DNA from: Flavobacterium sp.
GTDB taxonomy: Bacteria; Bacteroidota; Bacteroidia; Flavobacteriales; Flavobacteriaceae
Direction of reading: 5' to 3'
DNA: 64,000 nt
Assembly: GCF_004295795.1 (NCBI RefSeq)
Contig: NZ_SEBR01000020.1
Span: 1 to 64,000 of the forward strand
Positions 7,807 through 17,149 of the stretch are shown one piece after another (the stretch's first letter is position 1; each line of letters starts with the position of its first letter). Both the position numbers and the translations under genes were made by a program. The notes under the pieces are model-generated. The model ran no database searches and was not told the DNA's origin. It saw only the letters and a program-made list of their open reading frames with translations.

Positions 7807-9191
7807 ATTCCGGCTACGGCCTTGATTTCGTCAATGATTCGAAGCGCCAATTCGTCGGCGGCTTGTTGGGTTTTGGCTTCGGTGTAGATCCGGATGATCG
7901 GTTCGGTGTTCGATTTTCTCAAATGCACCCAATTTTCGGCGAAGTCGATCTTCACGCCGTCGATCGTCGAGATTTTTTCCGATTTGTATTTATCGGACAT
8001 TCCAACCAAAATCGCATCGACATCCAAAGTCGGTGTCAATTCGATCTTGTTTTTGCTCATATAATATTCCGGATACGAAGCGCGCAATTCCGAAACCTTC
8101 ATATTCTTGTTGGCCAGATGCGTCAAAAACAAAGCGACGCCAACCAGACTGTCGCGTCCGTAGTGCGATTCCGGATAGATGATTCCTCCGTTTCCTTCGC
8201 CTCCGATCACGGCCATGTTCTTTTTCATAAGTTCGACCACATTCACTTCACCGACGGCGCTTGCCTCGTATGAACCTGAGTGTTTTGCGGCGATGTCGGC
8301 CAAGGCGCGAGATGACGACATGTTCGAAACCGCACTTCCCGGTGTTTTGCTAAGTACATAATCTGCGACAGCTACCAAAGTGTATTCCTCTCCGAACATT
8401 TCACCGTCTTCCGAGATGAACGCCAAACGGTCAACATCGGGATCGACCACAATTCCCAAATCGGCTTTCTCTTCTACGACCAACTTGCAGATGTCGCCCA
8501 AATGTTCCTTCAAAGGTTCCGGATTGTGCGGAAAATGTCCGTTCGGTTCGCAGTATAATTTGACGGTTTCCACTCCGAGCTGCTCGAGCAATTTCGGGAT
8601 GATCACGCCGCCGGACGAATTGACTCCGTCGACGACGACCTTGAATTTCGCGGCGCGGATCGCGTCGGCATCGACCAAAGCCAATTCCAGGACCTCGTCG
8701 ATGTGAATGTCCATATAAGCGTCGTTGGCGATGATTTCACCAAGTGAGTCGACATCGGCGAAATCGAAAGCTTCGGCTTCTGCAATATCGAGGATTTTCG
8801 CACCTTCGGCTCCGCTTAGGAATTCGCCTTTCTCGTTGAGAAGCTTGAGCGCGTTCCATTGTTTCGGGTTGTGGGAAGCCGTAAGGATGATGCCGCCATC
8901 GGCCTTTTCGAGCGGAACGGCAATTTCTACCGTAGGCGTTGTGGAAAGTCCCAAATCGATCACGTCAATTCCGAGGCCGACCAATGTATTTACCACGAGG
9001 TTATGGATCATTGGACCGGAAATCCTCGCATCGCGGCCTATCACGACTGTCAGTTTTTCTTTTTTGCTGTAATTCCTGAGCCACGTTCCGTAAGCCGAAG
9101 CAAATTTTACGGCGTCTACCGGAGTGAGATTGTCGCCGGTTTTTCCTCCGATCGTTCCGCGGATGCCTGAAATCGATTTTATAAGTGTCAC
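7803..9191 (-). CDS. glmM: Phosphoglucosamine mutase (alpha-D-phosphohexomutase family)
   Basis: Interconverts glucosamine-6-P and glucosamine-1-P for UDP-GlcNAc and thus peptidoglycan and LPS synthesis. I start it at the GTG at 9191, giving 462 aa beginning VTLIKSISGIRGTIGG, the conserved N-terminus of the flavobacterial family. The upstream extension has no coding character and contains the promoter box. Active-site phosphoserine Ser106 lies in TASHNP, the metal loop is DPDVDR, and the phosphate-binding loop near the C-terminus is RKSNTEPIIRIY. Phosphomannomutase activity cannot be excluded from sequence. Confidence 0.88.
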   Translation of the reverse strand: MTLIKSISGIRGTIGGKTGDNLTPVDAVKFASAYGTWLRNYSKKEKLTVVIGRDARISGPMIHNLVVNTLVGLGIDVIDLGLSTTPTVEIAVPLEKADGGIILTASHNPKQWNALKLLNEKGEFLSGAEGAKILDIAEAEAFDFADVDSLGEIIANDAYMDIHIDEVLELALVDADAIRAAKFKVVVDGVNSSGGVIIPKLLEQLGVETVKLYCEPNGHFPHNPEPLKEHLGDICKLVVEEKADLGIVVDPDVDRLAFISEDGEMFGEEYTLVAVADYVLSKTPGSAVSNMSSSRALADIAAKHSGSYEASAVGEVNVVELMKKNMAVIGGEGNGGIIYPESHYGRDSLVGVALFLTHLANKNMKVSELRASYPEYYMSKNKIELTPTLDVDAILVGMSDKYKSEKISTIDGVKIDFAENWVHLRKSNTEPIIRIYTEAKTQQAADELALRIIDEIKAVAGI

Positions 9192-9516
9192 TTGTCTGGT
9201 TTTAATGATTAGCGCGCAAATATACTGTTTTGCCTTGTTCCGTCTTGACCTTGAGCCCATTTGTACGCCACTATTTTTATTTTGGATACAAATTTTGCAT
9301 GGGTTATAAACCGTAACATTATCGCACATTAATAATGCTATTTTGTAGTCCAAATACTATTAACTATATCGTTACATGTATTTCATCGATTAAAATATAC
9401 ACTTAATCGGAATATTTGTGCCGAAAAATTTTGCCGGATTGGAAGGAATTCCTAGATTCGCCAAAAATGTAGGAAGCACACGCCACAAAGTGCTTTGCAT
9501 TTCCAAGAAAAATTAC
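9192..9516. other. Divergent intergenic region, glmM / thioredoxin-like operon
   Basis: AT-rich 325 bp between divergently transcribed operons, with no RNA gene recognised. It contains the glmM -7 box at 9217-9224. Confidence 0.5.
9217..9224 (-). promoter_or_regulatory. Probable -7 promoter box for glmM (TATATTTG)
   Basis: Minus-strand TATATTTG, a perfect TAnnTTTG, 25 bp before the GTG at 9191. It supports the short start for glmM. Confidence 0.5.
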
Positions 9517-10140
9517 ATGGGAAAACGCGCTCGAAAATGGCTTGTCACAAGCTGGCTTTTGCTGGTTTTGACTTGCGTTTGCTGGATTTTTTGGAGTACC
9601 GAGCTGGTTTATGCCAAACCGACTCCGATTCCATCCGATTACCGCGAAGTGTCGGCCGGAAGTGCGATCGACGTTTCCCAAACTTTCGACAGATCATCGG
9701 GCAAACCGATATTGATCCACTTTTTCAACCCCGATTGTCCTTGCTCCAAATTCAACATCAAACACGTCAAGTCATTGGTTTCCAAATACAAGGATAGCTT
9801 TGATTTTGCGATTGTCGTGCTTTCGGAAAAAGGCAAATACGACGCATCTGACATCAATGACAAATTCGGCCTTGACCTACAAATTTCATTCGACGAGGAC
9901 ATCGCCAAAAAATGTGGTGTGATTTCGACGCCTCAAGCAGTCATTCTCGATGCCGAAAGCCGATTGTTCTTCAAAGGCAATTACAACAAGGCGCGCTATT
10001 GCACCGATGCCAAAAGCGATTACGCGAGAATGGCCATCGATTCCCTGCTCAAGCACAAAACCGATCCCAAATTCAATCCTTTGGCGCACGTAGCTTATGG
10101 CTGCGCTTTGCCTTCGGACAAAACCTGCCGTAAAAACTGA
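9517..10140 (+). CDS. Membrane-anchored thioredoxin-fold protein with CPC motif
   Basis: 207 aa from the ATG at 9517 (the frame is open further upstream but without coding signal). One N-terminal transmembrane helix (about residues 8-26, VTSWLLLVLTCVCWIFW) anchors a periplasmic thioredoxin/AhpC-like domain. HFFNPDCPCSKFN carries a C-P-C motif in place of the usual CxxC. Later GVISTPQAVILD supplies the cis-Pro loop expected after a thioredoxin fold. The C-terminus holds further cysteines (RYCTDA, YGCALP, KTCRKN). It ends 3 bp before a histidine kinase gene and probably heads an operon with that kinase and a response regulator. Confidence 0.75.
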   Translation: MGKRARKWLVTSWLLLVLTCVCWIFWSTELVYAKPTPIPSDYREVSAGSAIDVSQTFDRSSGKPILIHFFNPDCPCSKFNIKHVKSLVSKYKDSFDFAIVVLSEKGKYDASDINDKFGLDLQISFDEDIAKKCGVISTPQAVILDAESRLFFKGNYNKARYCTDAKSDYARMAIDSLLKHKTDPKFNPLAHVAYGCALPSDKTCRKN

Positions 10141-10143
10141 CGC

Positions 10144-11454
10144 ATGACCGACATCACCGCACCTTCGGAAAAAGAAATCGCGCACGCTACGGGATTCGAG
10201 GACGAGATCAAATTGAAATCGGATAGGCTCATCAATTACTTTTTGCCCGCATTTTTCGCGACCGGACTTTTGCTTGCGCCGGTCTACGACACCTGGAATG
10301 TGGCCTTGGGCATTGGGATTCCGCTTTTGTCGGCTTATTACATCTCAAAACTCCTGTTGCCCGATTCTAATTTGTACCAATATGTTTTGGGATCGGTTCT
10401 GGGACTTTTCATGGCGCAGTTCATCTATCAGATGCACGGCATGTTCGAGATGCACTTTTTCGCTTTCATAGGAAGCGCGATCCTGATCACTTACCAGAAC
10501 TGGAAACTCCAGATTACGATCGCGACGGTCGTGATCGCTCACCACGCGATTTTCGGTTATCTGCAATATTCGGGAATGGACGCCATCTATTTTTCCCAAC
10601 TCGATTTCATGGACATCGAGACTTTCGCCGTGCACGGTTTTCTGGCCTCGGTGATCTTCGTACTTTGCGGCGCCTGGTCTTACGACATGAGCAAATATGC
10701 AAATCGCCATATCAAACTCACGTACGAACTCGGGAAACTCCAGAAAAACGAGGAACAGAACAAGCTTTTGCGCAAGACGAACCTCGAACTCGACAAATTC
10801 GCTTATAGCGTTTCACACGATCTGCGCGCGCCTTTACTGTCGATGCAAGGCATTGTCGAGCTGACTTCACTTTCGACCGAAGAAGAACTCACGAGAAAAC
10901 ACATGGAAATGCTCATGGAAAGCGTGGGCAAACTCGATACTTTCATTTCGGATATCCACCATTACAGCCGAAATGCGCGAATGGCCATGAAACTCGAGCC
11001 GATCGATTTCGAGGATTTGCTCTCGGGCGTAAACCAGCAATTGGCTTACATGAACGGCACGCGTCCGGTTGACATCCAGGTTACCGTCGACAGTTCACAC
11101 AAATTCGTATCGGACAAATATCGCGTCCAAATGGTGATGAACAACCTGGTCTCGAACGCCATCCGCTACCAAAACATCGAGAACGAGAATCCTTTCGTGA
11201 AAGTATTGGTTTCGATGTCGCCCGAAAATGCCACGATTACCGTCAAAGACAACGGCATCGGCATCAACGACGAGAATTACCACAAGATTTTCGATATGTT
11301 CTACCGCGTTTCGGACCAATCGAAAGGTTCCGGCCTCGGGCTTTACATCGTGAAGGAAACCGTCGACGTGCTCCAAGGTTCGATAAGCCTCGAATCTGAA
11401 GTGGGAACCGGAACCACATTCGTCATAAAATTGCCCAACAACGCTGCCTCATAA
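10144..11454 (+). CDS. Membrane sensor histidine kinase
   Basis: 436 aa. Residues 28-180 hold about six hydrophobic segments forming an integral membrane sensor without a large periplasmic loop. A short coiled linker (190-215) leads to the HisKA domain, with His225 in SVSHDLRAPLLSM. The HATPase domain has an N-box with VMNNLVSNAIRYQ, a G1 box DNGIG, an F-box FDMFYR and a G2 box KGSGLGLYIVKE. It is tightly placed between the CPC thioredoxin-like gene (3-bp gap) and a single-domain response regulator (24-bp gap), its likely partner. The signal is unknown; the neighbour suggests a redox or envelope signal, which is inference. Confidence 0.9.
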   Translation: MTDITAPSEKEIAHATGFEDEIKLKSDRLINYFLPAFFATGLLLAPVYDTWNVALGIGIPLLSAYYISKLLLPDSNLYQYVLGSVLGLFMAQFIYQMHGMFEMHFFAFIGSAILITYQNWKLQITIATVVIAHHAIFGYLQYSGMDAIYFSQLDFMDIETFAVHGFLASVIFVLCGAWSYDMSKYANRHIKLTYELGKLQKNEEQNKLLRKTNLELDKFAYSVSHDLRAPLLSMQGIVELTSLSTEEELTRKHMEMLMESVGKLDTFISDIHHYSRNARMAMKLEPIDFEDLLSGVNQQLAYMNGTRPVDIQVTVDSSHKFVSDKYRVQMVMNNLVSNAIRYQNIENENPFVKVLVSMSPENATITVKDNGIGINDENYHKIFDMFYRVSDQSKGSGLGLYIVKETVDVLQGSISLESEVGTGTTFVIKLPNNAAS

Positions 11455-11478
11455 AAACGCAAAACAAAAACCTACGAC

Positions 11479-11925
11479 ATGACAAAATCACAAGACAGAC
11501 CTTACGAGCTGGTACTATCGGTAGATGACAACGCCATTGACCGCTACATTTGCTCGACGATCGTCAAAAAGTTCAACTTCGCCAAACGCGTGCTCGAGTT
11601 CGACATGGCGACCAAGGCGCTCGATTACCTGAAGGAAAATGCCCACATTCCCGAGAACATTCCGCAAATCATCTTTCTCGACATCAACATGCCGGGCATG
11701 AACGGATTCGAATTCCTGGAAGAAGCCTCGAAACTGTCGAACGTGATCAAGAATACGTGCTGTATCGTGATGCTGACGTCGTCGTTGAATCCCGACGATC
11801 GCGATCGCGCCTCCAGAAGTACGATCGTCAAGGATTACATCAACAAACCTTTGAGCCAAAGCAAACTGGACGAGGTCGAGGAGATTTTCAACAGCCAGTT
11901 CAACGGTTGCGGAGAAGTCGCCTAA
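11479..11925 (+). CDS. Single-domain response regulator
   Basis: 148 aa consisting only of a receiver domain: acidic pair VDDN (residues 15-18), phospho-acceptor Asp68 in FLDINMPGMNGFEF, switch Thr/Ser in VMLTSSL and conserved Lys in YINKPLS. With no output domain it probably acts by protein-protein contact or in a phosphorelay. It follows the histidine kinase by 24 bp, is probably its partner, and ends the operon ahead of a terminator. Confidence 0.92.
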   Translation: MTKSQDRPYELVLSVDDNAIDRYICSTIVKKFNFAKRVLEFDMATKALDYLKENAHIPENIPQIIFLDINMPGMNGFEFLEEASKLSNVIKNTCCIVMLTSSLNPDDRDRASRSTIVKDYINKPLSQSKLDEVEEIFNSQFNGCGEVA

Positions 11926-11949
11926 AACCAATATTTTGCCAAAAACTTC

Positions 11950-11978
11950 ACCGGATGCCAAAAGTGTCCGGTTTTTTT
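11950..11978 (+). terminator. Rho-independent terminator after response regulator
   Basis: ACCGGA, an 11-base spacer, TCCGGT and seven Ts, 25 bp after the stop codon. Confidence 0.75.
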
Positions 11979-12039
11979 GCGGCTGTATTTGCGTACTTCT
12001 TCCTCCGGCACATTCACCACTTTTCCTTACATTTAACGA

Positions 12040-12624
12040 ATGAACTTTCTCGCCCACATCTATCTTTCGGAAAACGACGACCTGATAAAAATAGGTAATT
12101 TCATGGCCGACGGCGTGCGCGGACGCGATTACGAAACCATGCATCCGCAAATCCAGAAGGGCATTCTGCTGCATCGGTTCATCGACACTTACACTGACAA
12201 TCATCCGGTTTTCAGGCAAAGTACCAAGCGGCTTCACGAGCGCTATCACCATTATGCCGGCGTTATCGTCGATGTGGTTTACGATCATTTCCTGGCCAAG
12301 AACTGGAAGAAATATTCCGATGAGAATCTAGCCGATTTCATTGACCGATTTTACGATTCGCTCACGACTTACCACGAACTGCTGAACGAGAAAACGCAAA
12401 AAATGGCGCCTTACATGATTCGGTCGAACTGGCTTTTCAACTACCAATTCAAGGACGGCATCGCCAGAATTTTATATCAGATGGACCAACGGACGCGCAA
12501 CAACTCCAAAATGCAGTTCGCCATTGAGGAACTCAACGAATTCTACGAAGATTTCGAGCGCGAATTCACCGAATTTTTCGAGGATTTGAGAAAGAACGCA
12601 AAAGAAAAACTACTTTCGCTATGA
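12040..12624 (+). CDS. acpH: Acyl carrier protein phosphodiesterase (AcpH/DUF479)
   Basis: 194 aa matching the AcpH family, which removes the 4'-phosphopantetheine arm from holo-ACP in the cytosol. Family motifs are the N-terminal MNFLAHIYLS, IGNFMADGVRG, ILLHRFIDTYTDNHP and VDVVYDHFLAKNW; the conserved His and Asp residues are those of the HD-like metal site. The stop overlaps the ggt start (ATGA), implying translational coupling. Biological need for ACP turnover in this group is not well established, so physiological function is by family. Confidence 0.85.
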   Translation: MNFLAHIYLSENDDLIKIGNFMADGVRGRDYETMHPQIQKGILLHRFIDTYTDNHPVFRQSTKRLHERYHHYAGVIVDVVYDHFLAKNWKKYSDENLADFIDRFYDSLTTYHELLNEKTQKMAPYMIRSNWLFNYQFKDGIARILYQMDQRTRNNSKMQFAIEELNEFYEDFEREFTEFFEDLRKNAKEKLLSL

Positions 12625-14300
12625 TCCGGTTTTTTTTGCAATTCCGTCTGCAACTACTTTTGCTACTGTTACTTTCACTATTTCCCCAATACGCATCCTC
12701 CCAAAAAGCAATGGTCGTTTCGGCCAAGAAAGAAGCCTCGGACATCGGTTTGCAAGTCATGAAAAACGGCGGGAACGCGTTCGATGCGATGATCGCGACA
12801 CAACTCGCGCTGACTGTCGCCTATCCTTACGCAGGAAATATCTCGGGCGGCGGCTTCATGGTTTACAGAAAAGCGAATGGCGAAACCGGAACGCTCGATT
12901 TCCGCGAGGTCGCACCAAAAGCTTCGAACAAGGACATGTTTTTGGATTCCGATGGTAATGTGATCGCCGGAAAAAGTACCGAAACCGCGTTCTCGGTTGG
13001 CGTGCCCGGGTCGTTGGCCGCGATTTTCGACGTGCATGAAAAGTTCGGGAAAACCCCGATGGAAAAACTTATCGCGCCTTCGATCGCCTTGGCCGAAAAA
13101 GGGATCGTGCTTACCCAAAAAGACATCGACCAGATCGAGGCCAACCAAAAAGACATCATCCGTTTGAACGGAAACCAAACGATTTACGCCCAAAGCTACA
13201 AAGTTGGGGACGTGATCAAATTTCCGGCGCTGGCCGAGACTTTGAGACGTATCTCGAAAAATGGACGGGACGAATGCTACAAAGGCGAAACGGCCCAAAA
13301 ACTCATCGGATACATCTCAAAAAAAGGCGGCATCATGACACTTGAAGATTTGTCGGATTACAAGACCGTCTGGAGAGAACCGATCGCTTTCCGGTACAAG
13401 AATCTCAACATCATCACGATGCGTCCGCCTAGCAGCGGTGGAATTTGCCTTGCCCAGATCTTTAGATCGATCGAGGATTACGACCTAAAAAAACTTGGTC
13501 ACAATTCCGAAAAATACATCCAGCTTTTGACCGAAGCCGAACGCCGATCTTATGCCGATCGCAACCATTTCCTGGGCGATCCGGATTTCGTCAAGATTCC
13601 TGTTGCTGAATTACTTGACAAAAAATATCTGAAGCGTCGCATGAATTCGTTCAACTTCGAAAAAGCGACGTCATCGACCGACGTTTCCCACGGCGAGATC
13701 GCATTTTCAGAAAGTGATGAAACGACGCATTTCTCGATCGTGGACCAATTCGGGAACGCGGTTTCGGTGACGACGACGCTAAACGGCGCTTTCGGATCGA
13801 AACTGTATTGCGACGAGCTCGGTTTTTTCCTCAACAACGAAATGGACGATTTTTCGGCAAAACCCGGCGTCGCGAATTATTTCGGCTTGACCGGAAGCAA
13901 AGCCAACGCAATCGCGCCGGGAAAACGCATGTTGAGCTCGATGACGCCGACAATTATTGAAAAGGACGGGAAATTATTTCTCGTTTTGGGAACGCCCGGT
14001 GGTTCGACGATCATCACCTCGGTTTTGCAAACGATCCTGAACGTGCACGAATTTGGAATGGATATGCAACAAGCCGTGGACGCGAAACGGTTGCATCATC
14101 AGTGGCTTCCGGACGTGATCATTGCCGAACCGGGCGCCTTGTCTGACGAAAAAACCAAAAATCTCGAAGCGAAAGGCTACAAAGTCGATGCGAAGTTCTG
14201 GCCGATCATCGGGAAAGTCGACGCGATTCTCGTCAGGAAAGACAAATCGCTCGAAGCCGGGGCTGATAAACGCGGTGACGACGCGGCTTCCGGCTTCTGA
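12621..14300 (+). CDS. ggt: Gamma-glutamyltransferase precursor
   Basis: 559 aa periplasmic enzyme that cleaves gamma-glutamyl bonds such as glutathione. The signal peptide covers about residues 1-27 (LQLLLLLLLSLFPQYASS). The autoprocessing site is Thr369 in ETTHFSIVD, which becomes the N-terminal nucleophile of the small subunit. Supporting motifs are NAFDAMIATQLALTV and GNISGGGF (large subunit), and RMLSSMTPTI and GTPGGSTI (oxyanion loop). The length is normal for the family. It starts inside the stop of acpH. Confidence 0.93.
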   Translation: MIRFFLQFRLQLLLLLLLSLFPQYASSQKAMVVSAKKEASDIGLQVMKNGGNAFDAMIATQLALTVAYPYAGNISGGGFMVYRKANGETGTLDFREVAPKASNKDMFLDSDGNVIAGKSTETAFSVGVPGSLAAIFDVHEKFGKTPMEKLIAPSIALAEKGIVLTQKDIDQIEANQKDIIRLNGNQTIYAQSYKVGDVIKFPALAETLRRISKNGRDECYKGETAQKLIGYISKKGGIMTLEDLSDYKTVWREPIAFRYKNLNIITMRPPSSGGICLAQIFRSIEDYDLKKLGHNSEKYIQLLTEAERRSYADRNHFLGDPDFVKIPVAELLDKKYLKRRMNSFNFEKATSSTDVSHGEIAFSESDETTHFSIVDQFGNAVSVTTTLNGAFGSKLYCDELGFFLNNEMDDFSAKPGVANYFGLTGSKANAIAPGKRMLSSMTPTIIEKDGKLFLVLGTPGGSTIITSVLQTILNVHEFGMDMQQAVDAKRLHHQWLPDVIIAEPGALSDEKTKNLEAKGYKVDAKFWPIIGKVDAILVRKDKSLEAGADKRGDDAASGF

Positions 14301-14334
14301 ACAACAAATCAAACCAACCAAAAATCAGATAAAA

Positions 14335-14712
14335 ATGAAAAGAGTTACAGGAATCGGCGGGTTATTTTTCAAGGCCAAAGACCCGAAAGCGATCAACGAA
14401 TGGTACAAGACGCACTTGGGATTCGACACGACCGATTACGGCACGAGTTTCGTTTCCAAAGACGAAGATTCGGATAAAAAAGCGATTACACAATGGGCGC
14501 CGTTTGCCGAAAACACTAAGTATTTCGAGCCGTCCGAGAAAGATTTCATGTTCAACTATCGCGTCGAAAATCTCGAGGCCTTGGTGGAAGAACTCAAAAA
14601 AGAAGGCGTTGCGATATTGGACGAGATCGCCACTTACGACTACGGAAAATTCGTGCACATCCTCGATCTGGAAGGCAACAAGGTCGAATTGTGGGAACCG
14701 ATGGGCGAATAA
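14335..14712 (+). CDS. VOC-family (glyoxalase/bleomycin resistance-like) protein
   Basis: 125 aa single VOC domain. It opens MKRVTGIGGLFFKAKDP, has the strand-helix pattern INEWYKTHLGF, and ends DLEGNKVELWEP, the typical metal-ligand Glu strand. Such proteins act as dimers in dioxygenase, lyase or binding roles; the substrate is unknown. I use the ATG at 14335, because upstream in-frame sequence overlaps ggt in another frame. Confidence 0.85.
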   Translation: MKRVTGIGGLFFKAKDPKAINEWYKTHLGFDTTDYGTSFVSKDEDSDKKAITQWAPFAENTKYFEPSEKDFMFNYRVENLEALVEELKKEGVAILDEIATYDYGKFVHILDLEGNKVELWEPMGE

Positions 14713-14811
14713 TTCGTGTCAGGCACGGATTTTTTCCGCATTTGGATGAATGCCGCAAACACTTGTAGCGAACCGCTCGATAACGTATCTTAGCGAACCT
14801 ATTTTTGAACG

Positions 14812-16635
14812 ATGCCGGCGCGACAAGTTTCTTCCATAATCTTATTTTTCAGAAAAATCTCGAGACAGTTCGAACGACTGTTTTTCGTGGCCAAGACGCT
14901 TTTGTCCGAAAGGCATTTCATCTATTTGGCCTGCATCGTCGTGGCTTTGACGTGCGCGATGGCCGTTATCATCCTCAAAAGTTTCGCACACAACGTTTTC
15001 GTTTTCGCGACTTATGTGAACAATTACGTCAAATTGCCTTACATCAACTCGATTTTTCCCATCATCGGAATCGTGCTTACGGTTTTCGTGATCCGGAATT
15101 TCCTTGGCGGAAGTCTCGAAAAAGGCAGTTCGCGCATTCTGTATGCCATAGCCAAGAAAGGCGGAATCATGCCGAGAAAACAGATGTACGCGCAAATCGT
15201 AACGTCTTCCCTGACTGTCGGACTCGGCGGATCGGCCGGACTCGAAAGCCCGATCACGATTACCGGAGCGGCCATAGGATCGAACTTCGCCCAAAAATAC
15301 AGATTGTCCCAAAAAGACCGTTTGCTGCTTTTGGCCTGTGGTGTTGCGGCCGGAATCGGTGCGGCTTTCAACGCGCCAATCGCCGGAGTTTTGTTCGCCA
15401 TCGAAGTCGTTTTGACCGACGTGACGATCTCAGCTTTCGTGCCGATCATCATTTCGGCTGCGACCGGCGCACTTGTCTCGACGATTTTGCTCAACGAGGA
15501 AGTTTTGCTGTCGTTCAAACAGATGAACACTTTCGATTACCACAACATTCCGTTCTATGTGCTGCTCGGAATTTTGGCCGGATTCACTTCGTTATATCAC
15601 GCAAAAGCCTTCCAGCGCGTCGAGCATTATTTCGCGGGAATGAAAAACAAGGCTTACAAACGCGCTTTTTTCGGGGCGACAATTTTGGGAATCCTGATCT
15701 TCTTTTTCCCACAGCTTTTTGGAGAAGGATACGAAAGCATCAAAACGCTTTCAAACGACAATCCGAAAGTTCTTTTGGACAACACTTTGCTCGAAAGATT
15801 CCGCAACAGCGATTGGATTTTGCTGATTTTCATTGGCGTGACGATGTTTCTCAAAGCCTTCGCAACAGGACTCACTTTGGGCAGCGGCGGAAACGGTGGC
15901 AACTTCGCTCCTTCCCTATTCGTGGGCTCTTACCTTGGATTTTTCGTTTCGAAATTCGTGAATCTGACGGGATTCATGAACCATCAGCTTCCGGTGGGGA
16001 ATTTCACGATTGTGGGAATGGCGGGCATCTTGGCCGGATTGTTCCATGCGCCGCTTACCGCGATCTTCCTTATCGGGGAAATTACCGGCGGTTATGGTTT
16101 GATGGTTCCGCTGATGATAGTTTCCTCGATAAGTTACGCCGTGGCGACATCTTTCGAGAAGCACTCGATGGACGTGAAATCGCTGGCCGACAAAGACGAG
16201 GTTTTCACGTCTGACAAAGACAAAAACATCTTGCTGAGCATCGACATCCTCAAACTTGTCCAACACGACGCGAAGTGGCTCAAGCCCGAAGATTCCATGG
16301 AAACTTTGGTCGGATTTCTATCGGAAACCAAACAGGAGATTTTTCCGGTGATCGACGATAAGTTCAACCTTGTCGGAATCGTTTGCCTGGACGAGATCCG
16401 ACCGATGATCTTCAATTCGTATCGCGTCAAATTCACCAAGCTGCCAGAAATCATCCAGCCTGCAACCGAAGTGATCTCGCTCGAGGAAGGAATCGCCAAT
16501 GCCGTGCACAAGTTCGAAAGTTCGGGTATCAAGACTTTGCCTGTTATCAAGAACGGCAAGTATTTCGGGATTTTATCCGAAGTCAACGTACTTGAGGCTT
16601 ATCGCGAACAACTCAAACAGATGGTGATCGAATGA
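14812..16635 (+). CDS. ClC-family chloride channel/antiporter with C-terminal CBS pair
   Basis: 607 aa. Residues 25-440 are a ClC membrane domain with the signature stretches GLGGSAGLESPI (its Glu aligns with the gating glutamate of GREGP), AAFNAPIAGVLFAIE and GSGGNGGNFAPSLFVG. Residues about 460-605 are two CBS domains that may bind nucleotides and regulate gating. A gating glutamate favours a chloride/proton exchanger, but this is inference. The stop overlaps the next gene's ATG. Confidence 0.9.
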   Translation: MPARQVSSIILFFRKISRQFERLFFVAKTLLSERHFIYLACIVVALTCAMAVIILKSFAHNVFVFATYVNNYVKLPYINSIFPIIGIVLTVFVIRNFLGGSLEKGSSRILYAIAKKGGIMPRKQMYAQIVTSSLTVGLGGSAGLESPITITGAAIGSNFAQKYRLSQKDRLLLLACGVAAGIGAAFNAPIAGVLFAIEVVLTDVTISAFVPIIISAATGALVSTILLNEEVLLSFKQMNTFDYHNIPFYVLLGILAGFTSLYHAKAFQRVEHYFAGMKNKAYKRAFFGATILGILIFFFPQLFGEGYESIKTLSNDNPKVLLDNTLLERFRNSDWILLIFIGVTMFLKAFATGLTLGSGGNGGNFAPSLFVGSYLGFFVSKFVNLTGFMNHQLPVGNFTIVGMAGILAGLFHAPLTAIFLIGEITGGYGLMVPLMIVSSISYAVATSFEKHSMDVKSLADKDEVFTSDKDKNILLSIDILKLVQHDAKWLKPEDSMETLVGFLSETKQEIFPVIDDKFNLVGIVCLDEIRPMIFNSYRVKFTKLPEIIQPATEVISLEEGIANAVHKFESSGIKTLPVIKNGKYFGILSEVNVLEAYREQLKQMVIE

Positions 16636-17072
16636 CGATGCCAAATCCTTACATCACGATGCCATTTGGAATTGCGATAATCGTGGGCATGAATTTGCTC
16701 GGGCATTATCTGCCGCCCATTTCTTTATTCACGACTCCTTTTTATCTGACCTTGATTGTCGTTTTCCTAAACAAAGACCTTTTTGTGTGGAATTTCCACA
16801 TCGCCACCATTTTCGCTTTCTTGCTGTTGCTTTTTAACGATCTCTCGCTTAGACTTTACGCAGGCGGAAGCCACGACCTGGAAGGAAAAGGTCTGTGTTC
16901 GGCGATGAGCGGCATGTCTTTTCTGATAATCTGTATCGCTATTTTCATTAAGTCATTTCAGGGCAAAAAGCCGAAAATTGTGCTGCTTCGCCTTTTCACG
17001 CTGGCTATCGCCGCGGTTTCAGCCTTCATTCTTTACGCGTTTTTTCGGACGGTCTCTAACTGCTCGCTTTAA
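16632..17072 (+). CDS. Small integral membrane protein, unknown
   Basis: 146 aa with four predicted transmembrane helices (about residues 11-28, 36-68, 92-108, 118-137). The third inter-helix loop carries LRLYAGGSHDLEGKG, rich in charged and glycine residues. No family is recognised. Its ATG overlaps the ClC stop (ATGA), so it is probably translated from the same mRNA and could be an accessory subunit; that is inference only. Confidence 0.7.
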   Translation: MTMPNPYITMPFGIAIIVGMNLLGHYLPPISLFTTPFYLTLIVVFLNKDLFVWNFHIATIFAFLLLLFNDLSLRLYAGGSHDLEGKGLCSAMSGMSFLIICIAIFIKSFQGKKPKIVLLRLFTLAIAAVSAFILYAFFRTVSNCSL

Positions 17073-17116
17073 CAGAATCTTGTAGAACGTCCACCTGAAA
17101 ATCAGCGCCAAAATCG

Positions 17117-17124
17117 TACTTTTG
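17117..17124 (+). promoter_or_regulatory. Probable -7 promoter box for uvrA (TACTTTTG)
   Basis: Perfect TAnnTTTG, 25 bp upstream of the uvrA ATG. No SOS-type LexA box is obvious. Confidence 0.5.
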
Positions 17125-17149
17125 CAGCTTCATTTCCGCGAAGAATCAT

